Source: an uncultured Oscillibacter sp. (GTDB lineage Bacteria > Bacillota > Clostridia > Oscillospirales > Oscillospiraceae). Taken from it: a stretch of DNA of 64,000 bases. The notes beneath the pieces are model-generated. The model saw only the letters and a program-made list of their open reading frames with translations, ran no database searches and was not told the origin of the DNA. Shown one piece after another: positions 1-7,320 of the stretch (its first letter is position 1; every line of letters starts with the position of its first letter). The position numbers and the translations under genes are program-made. The stretch is from NCBI GenBank assembly GCA_934574045.1, contig CAKTMK010000002.1, forward strand, positions 46,988 through 110,987, given 5' to 3'.

Positions 1-876
1 GCCGATCCTCTGCGCGGCGTCCTTTTCGTCGTTCAGCTCCAGAACGCCCGCCGGGACCTCCTCCAGATACGCGGCCAATACGGACCGCTCCGCCGCCTCC
101 CGCAGCAGCGTCTCCCCGTCAAAGAGGCGGCGCTCCCCGGCGGCGGCCCAGCACTCCCGGACGCAGGCGGTCAGCAGCTCCGCCTGCTCCGGCAGGGACA
201 GGGGCCGGAAATACAGCCCCGGCTGCACGCCGTTGGGCCGCTTGAGATCCTTCACGCTCTCGTTCAATGCCTGAAGATGGCGGTTGTCGTCCCGGTAGAG
301 CACGCGGAACGCCCCGTTTTCATATTCCACCTTGGACACGGCGGTGTTGTCGCCGTGGGGCGAGGTCCCGATCTCGCTGAGGGCGCGGCCCTCCATCGCG
401 CCCAGCGCCAGCCGCAGCGCGCAGCCGTGGGAGAATACGGCCACGGTCCGGCCGTCGTTTTCCTCCGCGATGCGCGCCAGCGCGGCCATCACCCGGTCCC
501 GGACGGTCTCCATGCTCTCCGCGCCCTCCTCGTGCCACAGGTCGGGCCGGACGGTGAACCGCTCCAGATTTTCCGCGTCAGCCCGGGCGATCTCGCCCCA
601 CGTCTTTCCCTCCCAGCCGCCAACGCAGATCTCCCGCAGGCCGCTGCACTTGTGAATGGGCAGGCCGTGCGTGGCGGCGACGGCTCCCGCCGTGACGCAG
701 GTGCGGGTCAGGTCGCTGGCGTACACCGCGTCGATGTGCTCGCCGCGGAAGCGCTCCGCCAGCGCGGCGATCTGCCGGTAGCCCCAGTCGGTGATCCGGC
801 TGTCGTGCTGTCCCTGCGCGATGCGGTAAAGATTTCCCTCCGCCTCGGCGTGGCGGATCAGGTACATGGTAGTCAT
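1..876 (-). CDS. Histidine phosphatase / GNAT acetyltransferase fusion (partial)
   Basis: The gene runs leftward off the window; 292 codons are visible from an ATG preceded by AGAGGAG. The first ~200 residues are a histidine phosphatase (phosphoglycerate-mutase superfamily): the phosphate-binding LIRHAEAEGN at residues 6-15, the SDLTRTC segment, an acidic GGWEGKTWGEI block and a second catalytic histidine in FSHGCALR. After about residue 215 the chain continues with FRPLSLPEQ and an YLEEVPAGVLELND segment that resembles the start of a GNAT N-acetyltransferase domain, the rest of which would lie outside the window. Such fusions are known in Clostridia; the substrate of either domain cannot be told from sequence. 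It has its own sigma-A-like promoter and is divergent from the small gene at 1005. Confidence 0.8.
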   Translation of the reverse strand, partial: MTTMYLIRHAEAEGNLYRIAQGQHDSRITDWGYRQIAALAERFRGEHIDAVYASDLTRTCVTAGAVAATHGLPIHKCSGLREICVGGWEGKTWGEIARADAENLERFTVRPDLWHEEGAESMETVRDRVMAALARIAEENDGRTVAVFSHGCALRLALGAMEGRALSEIGTSPHGDNTAVSKVEYENGAFRVLYRDDNRHLQALNESVKDLKRPNGVQPGLYFRPLSLPEQAELLTACVRECWAAAGERRLFDGETLLREAAERSVLAAYLEEVPAGVLELNDEKDAAQRIG

Positions 877-907
877 GGCGTCTCCTCTTTTCTGATGATT
901 CCCATTC

Positions 908-936
908 ATTATATAAAACCCGGCGGTATTTGGCAA
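908..936 (-). promoter_or_regulatory. Sigma-A-type promoter for the histidine phosphatase gene
   Basis: Read on the minus strand: -35 TTGCCA, 17-bp spacer, -10 TATAAT (perfect), about 30 bp before the start codon. Confidence 0.75.
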
Positions 937-1004
937 ATCAAATCGTGCATAAGCCCATCCGCCGGGGAGATACTAGCGCCAGACCGAAAAAGGAGTGACT
1001 TGAG

Positions 1005-1187
1005 ATGGTAAAGAGCTGCGCCAGATTCTGGTTTGGCCTTGGCGCCGGGATGGCAGCGGGCGCCCTGTTGGGAATGATGATGCCCTGCGGAAAGACCACG
1101 ATGAAAACGCAGGTGGGGAAAAGCATCCAGAAGCTGGGTGCCGCCGTGGATCATACCGTGGACAACCTCGTTTCCAACATGAGATGA
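1005..1187 (+). CDS. Small membrane-anchored protein (YtxH-like), function unknown
   Basis: A 60-residue protein with a good ribosome site (AAGGAGTGACTTGAG before ATG). Residues 8-27 form one glycine/alanine/methionine-rich transmembrane helix; the remainder (KTTMKTQVGKSIQKLGAAVD and following) is a short basic amphipathic tail. Length and layout recall YtxH-type small proteins, but no function can be assigned. It sits alone between the divergent phosphatase and the convergent ABC transporter, and ends two bases before a strong hairpin terminator, which supports it being a real transcription unit. Confidence 0.6.
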   Translation: MVKSCARFWFGLGAGMAAGALLGMMMPCGKTTMKTQVGKSIQKLGAAVDHTVDNLVSNMR

Positions 1188-1188
1188 G

Positions 1189-1220
1189 AAAAGCGCGGAG
1201 ACAGAAGTCTCCGCGCTTTT
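1189..1220 (+). terminator. Bidirectional intrinsic terminator
   Basis: Arms GCGCGGAGAC / GTCTCCGCGC (perfect, 10 bp, loop of 4) flanked by AAAA on the left and TTTT on the right, so it can serve both the small plus-strand gene and the convergent ABC operon. Confidence 0.85.
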
Positions 1221-1226
1221 CCGCGC

Positions 1227-1799
1227 TCACGGGAGGGATACGATCCGCGCGTCCAGCCCCTCCGCGTCGGACCGGTCGTGGGTCACCAGCAGAACGGTCC
1301 GGCCCGCCGTCCGGCGGCGGATACATTCGATGGCGCGGGCGCGGCTGGCGCCGTCCAGCCCGGTAAACGGCTCGTCCAGCACCAGAAAATCAAAGGGGAC
1401 GCTCAGCGCCCGGGCCAGCGCCAGCCGCCGCCGCATCCCGCCGGAATACTCCCCGGCGGGCTTTCCGGCCGCGCCGTCCAGTCCCAGCTCCGCCAGCAGC
1501 TCCGCCGCCTTGGCCGGATCAAAGCCGCGGCCCAGCACGAAGCGGAGATTTCCCTCCGCGTCCAGACGGTCCAGCAGCCGGTCCTCCTGAAACACGGCGG
1601 AGAGACGCGCGCCCTCAAGGCCCGTCACCGTGCCGCCGTCCGCCCGCTCCAGCCCCAGCAGGATGCGTGTCATGGTGGTCTTTCCCGCGCCGGAGGGAGC
1701 CATCAGGCAGGTGACGCCCGGCTCCAGCGTCAAGCTCACGTTCCGCAGCACGTCCGTCCCGCCGAAGGACTTGGACACGCCGCGCAGATCGACCGTCAT
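1227..1799 (-). CDS. ABC transporter ATP-binding protein (SsuB/ThiZ-like)
   Basis: Cytoplasmic ATPase of an importer. The 190-residue product has all motifs in order: Walker A APSGAGKTT (34-42), Q-loop glutamine near 71, signature EYSGGM (117-122), Walker B FLVLDEP ending near 144 and the H-loop histidine in LLVTHDR near 174. It is shorter than most family members (about 240), lacking the C-terminal tail. The start is the ATG at 1799, which overlaps the permease stop by four bases (ATGA), so translation is coupled. Last gene of a four-gene unit TM1266-binding protein-permease-ATPase, closed by the terminator at 1189. The family (nitrate/sulfonate/thiamin-precursor type) does not reveal the substrate. 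Confidence 0.88.
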   Translation of the reverse strand: MTVDLRGVSKSFGGTDVLRNVSLTLEPGVTCLMAPSGAGKTTMTRILLGLERADGGTVTGLEGARLSAVFQEDRLLDRLDAEGNLRFVLGRGFDPAKAAELLAELGLDGAAGKPAGEYSGGMRRRLALARALSVPFDFLVLDEPFTGLDGASRARAIECIRRRTAGRTVLLVTHDRSDAEGLDARIVSLP

Positions 1800-2569
1800 C
1801 GGCGCTCCCTCCGTTTCTCCAGCCGGTCCAGCGCCAGCGTGGTCAGCCGTTCCATAGCGGCGGCCGCCGCCACGATGCTCACCGTCCACGCGAACAGCTC
1901 CGGCGTCTCCAGATAGATCTTGGCGTGATACAGCCCCTCGCCCACCGTTCCGGCGGGCAGGCCGATGACCTCCGCCGCCGCGCCGGACTTCCAGCAAAGG
2001 CCCATGCCCAGCGAGCAGGCCGACCGCAGCCACGGCAGCACCTGTGGGATGTAAAGGTCCCGCAGCCGCCGCAGCAGCGGCACGCGGAACACCCGCGCCA
2101 TCTCCAGAAGCTGCGGGTCCGTGCGCCCGGCCCCCTCCAGCAGGTTGAGATAGATCACGGGAAAGGCCATCAGCGCCGAGATGAACACGGACAGCCGCCG
2201 GGACGGCAGCCACACCAGCGCCAGAATGATGAACGACACCACCGGCACCGCCTTCACCGCCGCCACCAGCGGGTGCAGCAGCGTCCGGACGGCCCGGTAC
2301 CGGGCGGAGAGGGCGGCCAGCGCCGCCCCGGCGGTTAGCGCCGCCAGAAAGCCGCACAGGATGCGCCCCGCGGAGCGGGCCAGCGTCTGCCAGTACTCCG
2401 CCGTGGCCGCCATGCGCCCCAGACAGAGCAGCACCTCCGCCGGGGAGGGCAGCAGCAGCCGCTGTCCCAGCGCCCACGACGCCGCTTGCCACACCGCCAG
2501 CCAGACCAGCGCGGCCCACAGCCGCGCCGGTCCCCGGCCCGGTGCGTTACGCGCTGAAGTAGAAGTCAT
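1796..2569 (-). CDS. ABC transporter permease (SsuC/ThiX-like)
   Basis: Integral membrane channel subunit, 257 residues, with about six hydrophobic helices and the cytoplasmic EAA-type loop (EGAGRTDPQLLEMARVFRVP and following) that docks on the ATPase. I place the start at the ATG at 2569 (MTSTSARN), giving a 23-bp overlap with the end of the binding-protein gene; a further 14 upstream codons are open but lie deep in the preceding gene. The four-base overlap with the ATPase gene supports one translational unit. The fold matches the BPD_transp_1 family of importers for small organic substrates. Confidence 0.87.
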   Translation of the reverse strand: MTSTSARNAPGRGPARLWAALVWLAVWQAASWALGQRLLLPSPAEVLLCLGRMAATAEYWQTLARSAGRILCGFLAALTAGAALAALSARYRAVRTLLHPLVAAVKAVPVVSFIILALVWLPSRRLSVFISALMAFPVIYLNLLEGAGRTDPQLLEMARVFRVPLLRRLRDLYIPQVLPWLRSACSLGMGLCWKSGAAAEVIGLPAGTVGEGLYHAKIYLETPELFAWTVSIVAAAAAMERLTTLALDRLEKRRERR

Positions 2570-3638
2570 CTTCCGGCAGCGTGCCGCCCACGGCCTGCGG
2601 ATTCTGCTCATAGAGCACGGAGAGATATCCGGAGAGCCGCTGGTGCATCTCCTCCCCCGTCAGGCACACGATGTTGCAGGCGGGCAGCGCCTTTTCCGCC
2701 ACCGCCGCGTCCACGATGCCGTAGGACCCGATCAGCTCCGCCGCCGCGGCGGTGTTGGCGTTCACCCAGTCCACGGACGCGGCGTAATCCTGCAAAAACG
2801 CCTCCACCGCACTGGGGTTCTTCTCCACCGCGTCCCGCCGGGCCACGATCACGCCGGTAATCAGGCCGGAGCCGTTGTCCAGCCGGTCCCACTCCTCGGT
2901 GAGATCCAGCGCCACCCGCAGGCCCTCCAGCTTGCTCTGGGCCACGGTGACGAAGGGCTGGGGCAGCAGCGCTACCGACGCCGCGCCGGAGGCCAGCGCC
3001 GCCACGCACTCGCTGTGCTCGCTCTTCCAGTCGATGGTCACGTCCCGGTCCGGGTCCACCCCGTTCTGCTCCAGCAGATACCGCAATGCGTACTCCGGCG
3101 TGGAGCCTTTTCCGGAGGCGGCCACGGTCATGCCCTTCAGGTCGGCCAGGGACTGCACCGCGTTGCCGTTCTCCACGATATAGAGGACGCCCAGCGTGTT
3201 CACCGCCAGCACCTCCACCTGTCCCTCCGTCTTGCCGTACAGCACGGCGGCGAGATTGGCCGGGACGCAGGCCATGTCCAGCTCGCCCTGAATGAGCTTG
3301 GGCGTCACCTCGTCGGGCGAGGCGGCCAGCGTGAAGCTGTATACGTTCTGGGACTTCAGGGCAGCGGGGGCATCCCCGCTCTCCTCCGGCCGGGATTCGG
3401 AGCTGAGCAGCGCGGCTGTGCGCGCGTCGTTCTCCTCCATCAGCTTGACAAGGCCCATGGCCGTCGGCCCCTTCAGCGCGGCCACGGAGAAGTGGGCGGA
3501 CTCGGCAGGCTCCTCCGCAGCGGACGACGCGGCGGGGGCGGAGGACGACGCGGCGGGCGCGCCGGCGCCGCCGCAGGCGGCAAGGCTCAGCGTCATGGCC
3601 GCGGCCATCAGCAGCGCGGCGAGAGATCTTTTTTTCAT
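2547..3638 (-). CDS. ABC transporter substrate-binding lipoprotein (SsuA/THI5-like)
   Basis: Extracytoplasmic receptor of the importer. The 363-residue product begins with a lipoprotein signal (MKKRSLAALL..., lipobox LAAC with Cys22), then a low-complexity Ala/Ser linker and a periplasmic-binding-protein type II fold: TPKLIQGELDMACVPANLAA and GMTVAASGKGSTPEY are typical of the SsuA/THI5/NMT1 group. The start at 3638 is preceded by AAGAGGAA; the gene follows the TM1266-family gene by 19 bp. Ligand unknown: aromatic or sulfur-containing small molecules, thiamin precursors or cobamide-related compounds would all be possible for this group. Confidence 0.86.
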   Translation of the reverse strand: MKKRSLAALLMAAAMTLSLAACGGAGAPAASSSAPAASSAAEEPAESAHFSVAALKGPTAMGLVKLMEENDARTAALLSSESRPEESGDAPAALKSQNVYSFTLAASPDEVTPKLIQGELDMACVPANLAAVLYGKTEGQVEVLAVNTLGVLYIVENGNAVQSLADLKGMTVAASGKGSTPEYALRYLLEQNGVDPDRDVTIDWKSEHSECVAALASGAASVALLPQPFVTVAQSKLEGLRVALDLTEEWDRLDNGSGLITGVIVARRDAVEKNPSAVEAFLQDYAASVDWVNANTAAAAELIGSYGIVDAAVAEKALPACNIVCLTGEEMHQRLSGYLSVLYEQNPQAVGGTLPEDDFYFSA

Positions 3639-3657
3639 ATTCGGTTCCTCTTTTCGA

Positions 3658-3930
3658 TCAGTTTTCCCGGTCCGCCGACTTTTCCGCCGGAGCATAGACC
3701 GTTTTTGCGCTGACGCCCTCCAGCCGCCCGATCTTGCCGGACAGGGCGGAGGTCACCTCCTGCGGCGCGTCCACCGCCACGGAGATGATGTTGACGCCCC
3801 GCTTCGGATACGGAACGCCCATGCGTCCGATGATATACTGCCCAAATTCGTGCAGAAGTCCGTTGAGCCGCTCCACGGAATCCGGCTCCCGGACCAGAAT
3901 GGCGATGACCGCCACCCGGCTCTCCTCCAT
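3658..3930 (-). CDS. TM1266-family iron-only hydrogenase system putative regulator
   Basis: A 90-residue ACT-like/ferredoxin-fold protein: VAVIAILVREPDSVERLN near the start, GRMGVPYPKRGVNIISVAVDA in the middle and SALSGKIGRLEGVSAKTVY at the end, matching the TM1266 family that usually accompanies [FeFe]-hydrogenase maturation genes. Such domains act as small-molecule-responsive regulators or allosteric partners; the mechanism for TM1266 is not established. Here it opens the ABC-transporter operon, 19 bp ahead of the binding protein, with an AAAGGAGG ribosome site. No hydrogenase or HydEFG gene is in the window, so a link to hydrogenase is by family only. Confidence 0.82.
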   Translation of the reverse strand: MEESRVAVIAILVREPDSVERLNGLLHEFGQYIIGRMGVPYPKRGVNIISVAVDAPQEVTSALSGKIGRLEGVSAKTVYAPAEKSADREN

Positions 3931-3962
3931 CAAGGGTCCTCCTTTCGCAGTCTCCGCGCGGC

Positions 3963-3997
3963 AAAAAGCTCCCCTCCGCCCGCAGACGGAGGGGAGC
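3963..3997 (-). terminator. Leader terminator hairpin ahead of the TM1266/ABC operon
   Basis: On the minus strand a perfect 11-bp stem (GCTCCCCTCCG / CGGAGGGGAGC, 8-nt loop) is followed directly by TTTTT and then, about 30 bases later, by the ribosome site of the TM1266 gene. An intrinsic terminator inside a ~200-nt leader is the usual expression platform of a transcriptional riboswitch. Confidence 0.75.
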
Positions 3998-4134
3998 GCG
4001 CACGCACAGCGGCGCGCGGAAAACCGCGCGCAGAGCCTCCGTCTTCCGGCTGGGAACGCGTCCTCGCCGCTCAGATGAGTCCATATTGGTTTCGTTTGGG
4101 CCTGCGGCCAGTCAGAGCGCATCTTCCCGCCCGC
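3998..4134 (-). ncRNA. Candidate riboswitch leader, cobalamin-like in part
   Basis: Leader of about 200 nt between a promoter and the first gene, too long and structured for a plain 5' UTR. Minus-strand landmarks: AGCGGCGAGGACGCG at about 4059-4073, and AGCCGGAAGAC at 4041-4051, which resembles the 3' box of cobalamin riboswitches (AGYCAGGAGAC). The 5' conserved part of a full cobalamin riboswitch is not clearly visible and the span is compact, so this could be a variant class or an unrelated aptamer. It ends in a terminator. Confidence 0.35.
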
Positions 4135-4140
4135 AGGGAA

Positions 4141-4169
4141 AGCATACCACGCTTTTCCGCCGCCGTCAA
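4141..4169 (-). promoter_or_regulatory. Sigma-A-type promoter for the TM1266/ABC operon
   Basis: Minus strand: -35 TTGACG, 17-bp spacer, -10 TATGCT. The -35 overlaps the malQ stop codon, so the ABC operon is transcribed independently of malQ with a leader of about 200 nt. Confidence 0.65.
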
Positions 4170-5641
4170 CCGTTCCGGGGCGGGCAGCGGCCCGCGTCCA
4201 GCGTGAGCTGATAGATCTCGTCCGCCAGCGCGTCCGACGCCGCGCCGGAAGCCATGCGCCAGCGCCAGTTCCCCGCAGCGGTGCCGGGGACGTTGGTGCG
4301 GCCCGGATCGCCCAGATAGTCCTGCATCTGGGCGATGAACGTGTCCGCAACGCTGGTCTGTCCCGCCAGCAGCATCCGGCGGCGCAGCTCCTCCGGCGTT
4401 TTCGCGTCCAGATACCGGGCGGCATAGGCCGCCTCGTCGGCGGACGGCTCCCACGAGGCGATGGGCGCGTTGTCGTGGGTGCCGGTATAGAGCACGCAGT
4501 TTTTCACGCAGTTATGAGGGAGATACCCGTTGTCCGGCCCGGAGAAGGCGAACTCCAGCACCTTCATCCCCGGCAGGCCGGAGGCCCGCAGCAGCTCCTC
4601 CACGTCCGGCGTCAGAACGCCCAGATCCTCCGCCACGAACCGCAGGTGGGGGAACCAGCTGGTCAGAACGCCCACCAGCGCCATGCCCGGTCCGGTCTGC
4701 CAGCGGCCCTCCTTCGCCGTCTCCGCCCCGGCGGGGACGGCCCAATAGCTGGCCAGCGCCCGGAAGTGGTCGATCCGGATGGCATCAAACAGCTCTCCGG
4801 CCCGCTCCACCCGGCGGATCCACCAGCCGAAGCCGTCCGCCCGCATCCGGTCCCAGTCGTAGAGCGGGTTGCCCCAGAGCTGGCCGTCGGCGGAAAAATA
4901 GTCCGGCGGGACCCCCGCCACGGCGGCGGGACGACCCTCTCCGTCCAGCAGGAACTGCTCCCGCTCCGCCCACACGTCCGCCGAGTCCAGCGAGACGTAA
5001 ATGGGCAGGTCCCCCAAAATCTTCACGCCCTGTCCGTTGGCATACTGCCGCATGGCCGTCCACTGCTTCTGGAACTGATACTGCACGAACGTCTGATACG
5101 CCGTCTCCCGCTCCAGCGTCCGGCCCCAGCGCTCCAGTGCCTCCGGCTGGCGGCGGCGCAGGCCCTCGTCCGGCCAGTCGTACCACGCAAGGCCGCCGAA
5201 GTGGTCCTTCGCCGCCTGATACAGCGCGTAGTCCGCCAGCCACCGGCGTTCCCGGGCAAACGCCGCCGCCTCGTCCCGGCTGTGGGCGTCCGCCCGGGAA
5301 AAGGCAAGGCGCAGCAGCCGCTCCCGCGCGGCGTTCACCGCGGGATAGTCCACCGTCCGTCCGTCCCCGGCGGGGACGGCGGCCAGCTCCTCCGCCGTCA
5401 GCAGTCCCTCCTCCGCCAGCAGGTCCAGATCGAGAAAGGCCGGATTTCCGGCGTGGGTGGACACGCTTTGATACGGCGAGTCGCCGTTCCCCGCGGGGCC
5501 GACGGGCAGGATCTGCCACCACGTCTGGCCCGCGCGGCGCAGAAAGTCCACAAAATCCCGGGCGCTCTTGCCCAGAGAGCCGACACCGTAGGGCGAGGGC
5601 AGGGAGAATACCGGCAGCAGAATGCCGGAGGTTCGAGCCAT
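4166..5641 (-). CDS. malQ: 4-alpha-glucanotransferase (amylomaltase, GH77)
   Basis: Cytoplasmic enzyme that transfers alpha-1,4-glucan segments between maltodextrins, used in starch/glycogen breakdown. The 491-residue product has normal family length and the family blocks: GILLPVFSLPSPYGVGSLG at the start, WWQILPVGP, the nucleophile region IRIDHFRALASYW, the acid/base region AEDLGVLTPDVE and GTHDN near 380. The ATG at 5641 is preferred over the one two codons upstream because AAGAGG lies at proper spacing from it. No other glycogen genes are nearby; the upstream gap to the SLH gene is 135 bp. Confidence 0.95.
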   Translation of the reverse strand: MARTSGILLPVFSLPSPYGVGSLGKSARDFVDFLRRAGQTWWQILPVGPAGNGDSPYQSVSTHAGNPAFLDLDLLAEEGLLTAEELAAVPAGDGRTVDYPAVNAARERLLRLAFSRADAHSRDEAAAFARERRWLADYALYQAAKDHFGGLAWYDWPDEGLRRRQPEALERWGRTLERETAYQTFVQYQFQKQWTAMRQYANGQGVKILGDLPIYVSLDSADVWAEREQFLLDGEGRPAAVAGVPPDYFSADGQLWGNPLYDWDRMRADGFGWWIRRVERAGELFDAIRIDHFRALASYWAVPAGAETAKEGRWQTGPGMALVGVLTSWFPHLRFVAEDLGVLTPDVEELLRASGLPGMKVLEFAFSGPDNGYLPHNCVKNCVLYTGTHDNAPIASWEPSADEAAYAARYLDAKTPEELRRRMLLAGQTSVADTFIAQMQDYLGDPGRTNVPGTAAGNWRWRMASGAASDALADEIYQLTLDAGRCPPRNG

Positions 5642-5776
5642 GGTCATTCCTCTTTTCGCGCGTTTTTCTCTATTTTATGCGGCGGCGGGCCGGGTGTCAA
5701 GCCGCTCCCCGGCCGCCGGAGCGGCGCGGAGCCGCGGCCGGAGGGAAGCTCCCGTCCGGACGCGGCTCCGGATGCG

Positions 5777-7291
5777 TCAAAGTCCCAGCGCGTCCATATA
5801 GGCCACCAGCATTTTGGCGGTCTGGGCGCGGGTGGCGGTCCCCTGCGGGGCAAGGGTCCCGTCGGACCGGCCGTTCAGAATGCCCGCCGCAGCCGCCCAG
5901 CGGACGGCATCCCGCGCGTAGGGCGACACCCGGTCCCCGTCCGCAAAGCCGCTCAGATCCGCCCGGGCGGACACGTCGCAGCCCACGGACGCGGCATAGC
6001 GGTACAGCAGCGCCGCCAGCGCCTCCCGCGTGATCCCGGCGGAGGGACGGAAGCTGCCGCCGCTGCCCAGCACGATCTGCCTGTCCGCCGCCCAGCGGGC
6101 CGCGGGCGCGTACCACGCGTCCGCCGGAACGTCGCGGAAGGCAGCCGCGCCGTCGATCACGGCGCTGCCGTCGGTACTCCGGTGGAGCCGGGAGAGCATC
6201 ACCACGAATGCGGCGCGGCTCACCGGGGCGTTTGGCGTGAAGCAGCCGTCCCCCGTGCCGCCGGTCAGCCCCCGCTCCGTGGCCTGACGGACGGCGAAAG
6301 CGCACCACGCGTCCGCCGGGACGTCCCGGTAGGAGACGGGAGCCAGCGGGACCGTCAGCAGCTCCTGGGCGAACAGGTCCGCCGCGATCAGCTCCCCGTC
6401 CCGCACCAGCAGTCCCCGGGGCTGCACGGGAGCCTGCGGCGTCTGGGCGGCGGAGGCCAGCGTGGTCACCCGCCCGTCCGCCAGACGGCGGATGGCGCTG
6501 TTTCCGGTGTCGGCGATATAGACCGCTCCGTCCGGCCCCACAGCCACGCCCTGAGGATGGTCCAGCTTCGCCGCGGCGGCGGGGCCGTCAGCATAGCCGC
6601 CGGGATACACGCCGTCCACCGGCGCGCCGCCGCCAGCCAGCACCTCCAGCCGCCCGCCGGAGATGCGCACCACGCGGCTGCGGCCCGTCTCCGCAATATA
6701 GAGCGCCCCGTCCGCCCAGCACAGGCCGGTGGGCTCGTTCAGACCGGAGAAGAAAGTGGTCACCGTCCCCTGCGCGTCCAGCTTCCGGATGGAGCCGTTC
6801 CCGGTGTCGGCGATGTAGAGCGCGGAGCCGTCCGTGGCAAGGCCGGTGGGCCGGTCAAAGGAGACCCGCGCGCCCGCGCCGTCGGCGCTTCCGGCGGCTC
6901 CGCCGCCCGCCAGCGTCCGCACGCCGGACTTGTCCACATAGCGGATCACATTGGCCGACGCGTCGGACACGGCCCAGCCGCTCAGAAACGGTGCAACGGC
7001 CCACGGCTCCTGAAACCGGGCCGCGGACAGCGCCCCGTCCCGATAGCCGCCCGCCGGCTCGCCGTCCAGCCCGGCGGGTCCAATGGCTCCCGCAGCCCGG
7101 GAAACGGCCCCGTCCTCCGCCCGCCAGAGGACCTTGTTGTAAATGTCCGTCACCAGCAGGGCGTCTCCATCCACGGCAAGGCCGCTGAGGGCGCCGCCGG
7201 AAAAGTCCTGCGCGCTCAGCGCGCCCGCCCCGGCGGTCATCCCCGCCGCCATGACCAGCGCCAGCAGCGCCGCCGTGAGTTTTCTTTTCAT
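5777..7291 (-). CDS. Secreted NHL-repeat protein with three SLH domains
   Basis: Cell-surface protein of 504 residues. A signal peptide (MKRKLTAALLALVMAAG...) is followed by about five beta-propeller blades of NHL type, seen as repeated GLATDGSALYIADTGNGSIR-like units (ALYIAETGRSRVVRI, AVYIADTGNSAIRRL), covering residues ~35-325. The last 170 residues are three S-layer-homology domains (FRDVPADAWYAPAARWA; DRVSPYARDAVRWAA) that would bind the secondary cell-wall polymer. It lies 29 bp downstream of the CHASE2 cyclase gene on the same strand and probably ends that operon, which would make it the wall-attached partner or sensor of the signalling genes. NHL propellers bind proteins or glycans; the ligand is unknown. 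Confidence 0.85.
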   Translation of the reverse strand: MKRKLTAALLALVMAAGMTAGAGALSAQDFSGGALSGLAVDGDALLVTDIYNKVLWRAEDGAVSRAAGAIGPAGLDGEPAGGYRDGALSAARFQEPWAVAPFLSGWAVSDASANVIRYVDKSGVRTLAGGGAAGSADGAGARVSFDRPTGLATDGSALYIADTGNGSIRKLDAQGTVTTFFSGLNEPTGLCWADGALYIAETGRSRVVRISGGRLEVLAGGGAPVDGVYPGGYADGPAAAAKLDHPQGVAVGPDGAVYIADTGNSAIRRLADGRVTTLASAAQTPQAPVQPRGLLVRDGELIAADLFAQELLTVPLAPVSYRDVPADAWCAFAVRQATERGLTGGTGDGCFTPNAPVSRAAFVVMLSRLHRSTDGSAVIDGAAAFRDVPADAWYAPAARWAADRQIVLGSGGSFRPSAGITREALAALLYRYAASVGCDVSARADLSGFADGDRVSPYARDAVRWAAAAGILNGRSDGTLAPQGTATRAQTAKMLVAYMDALGL

Positions 7292-7320
7292 ATTCGTCCG
7301 CTCCCTTTCCGGATAGAATG

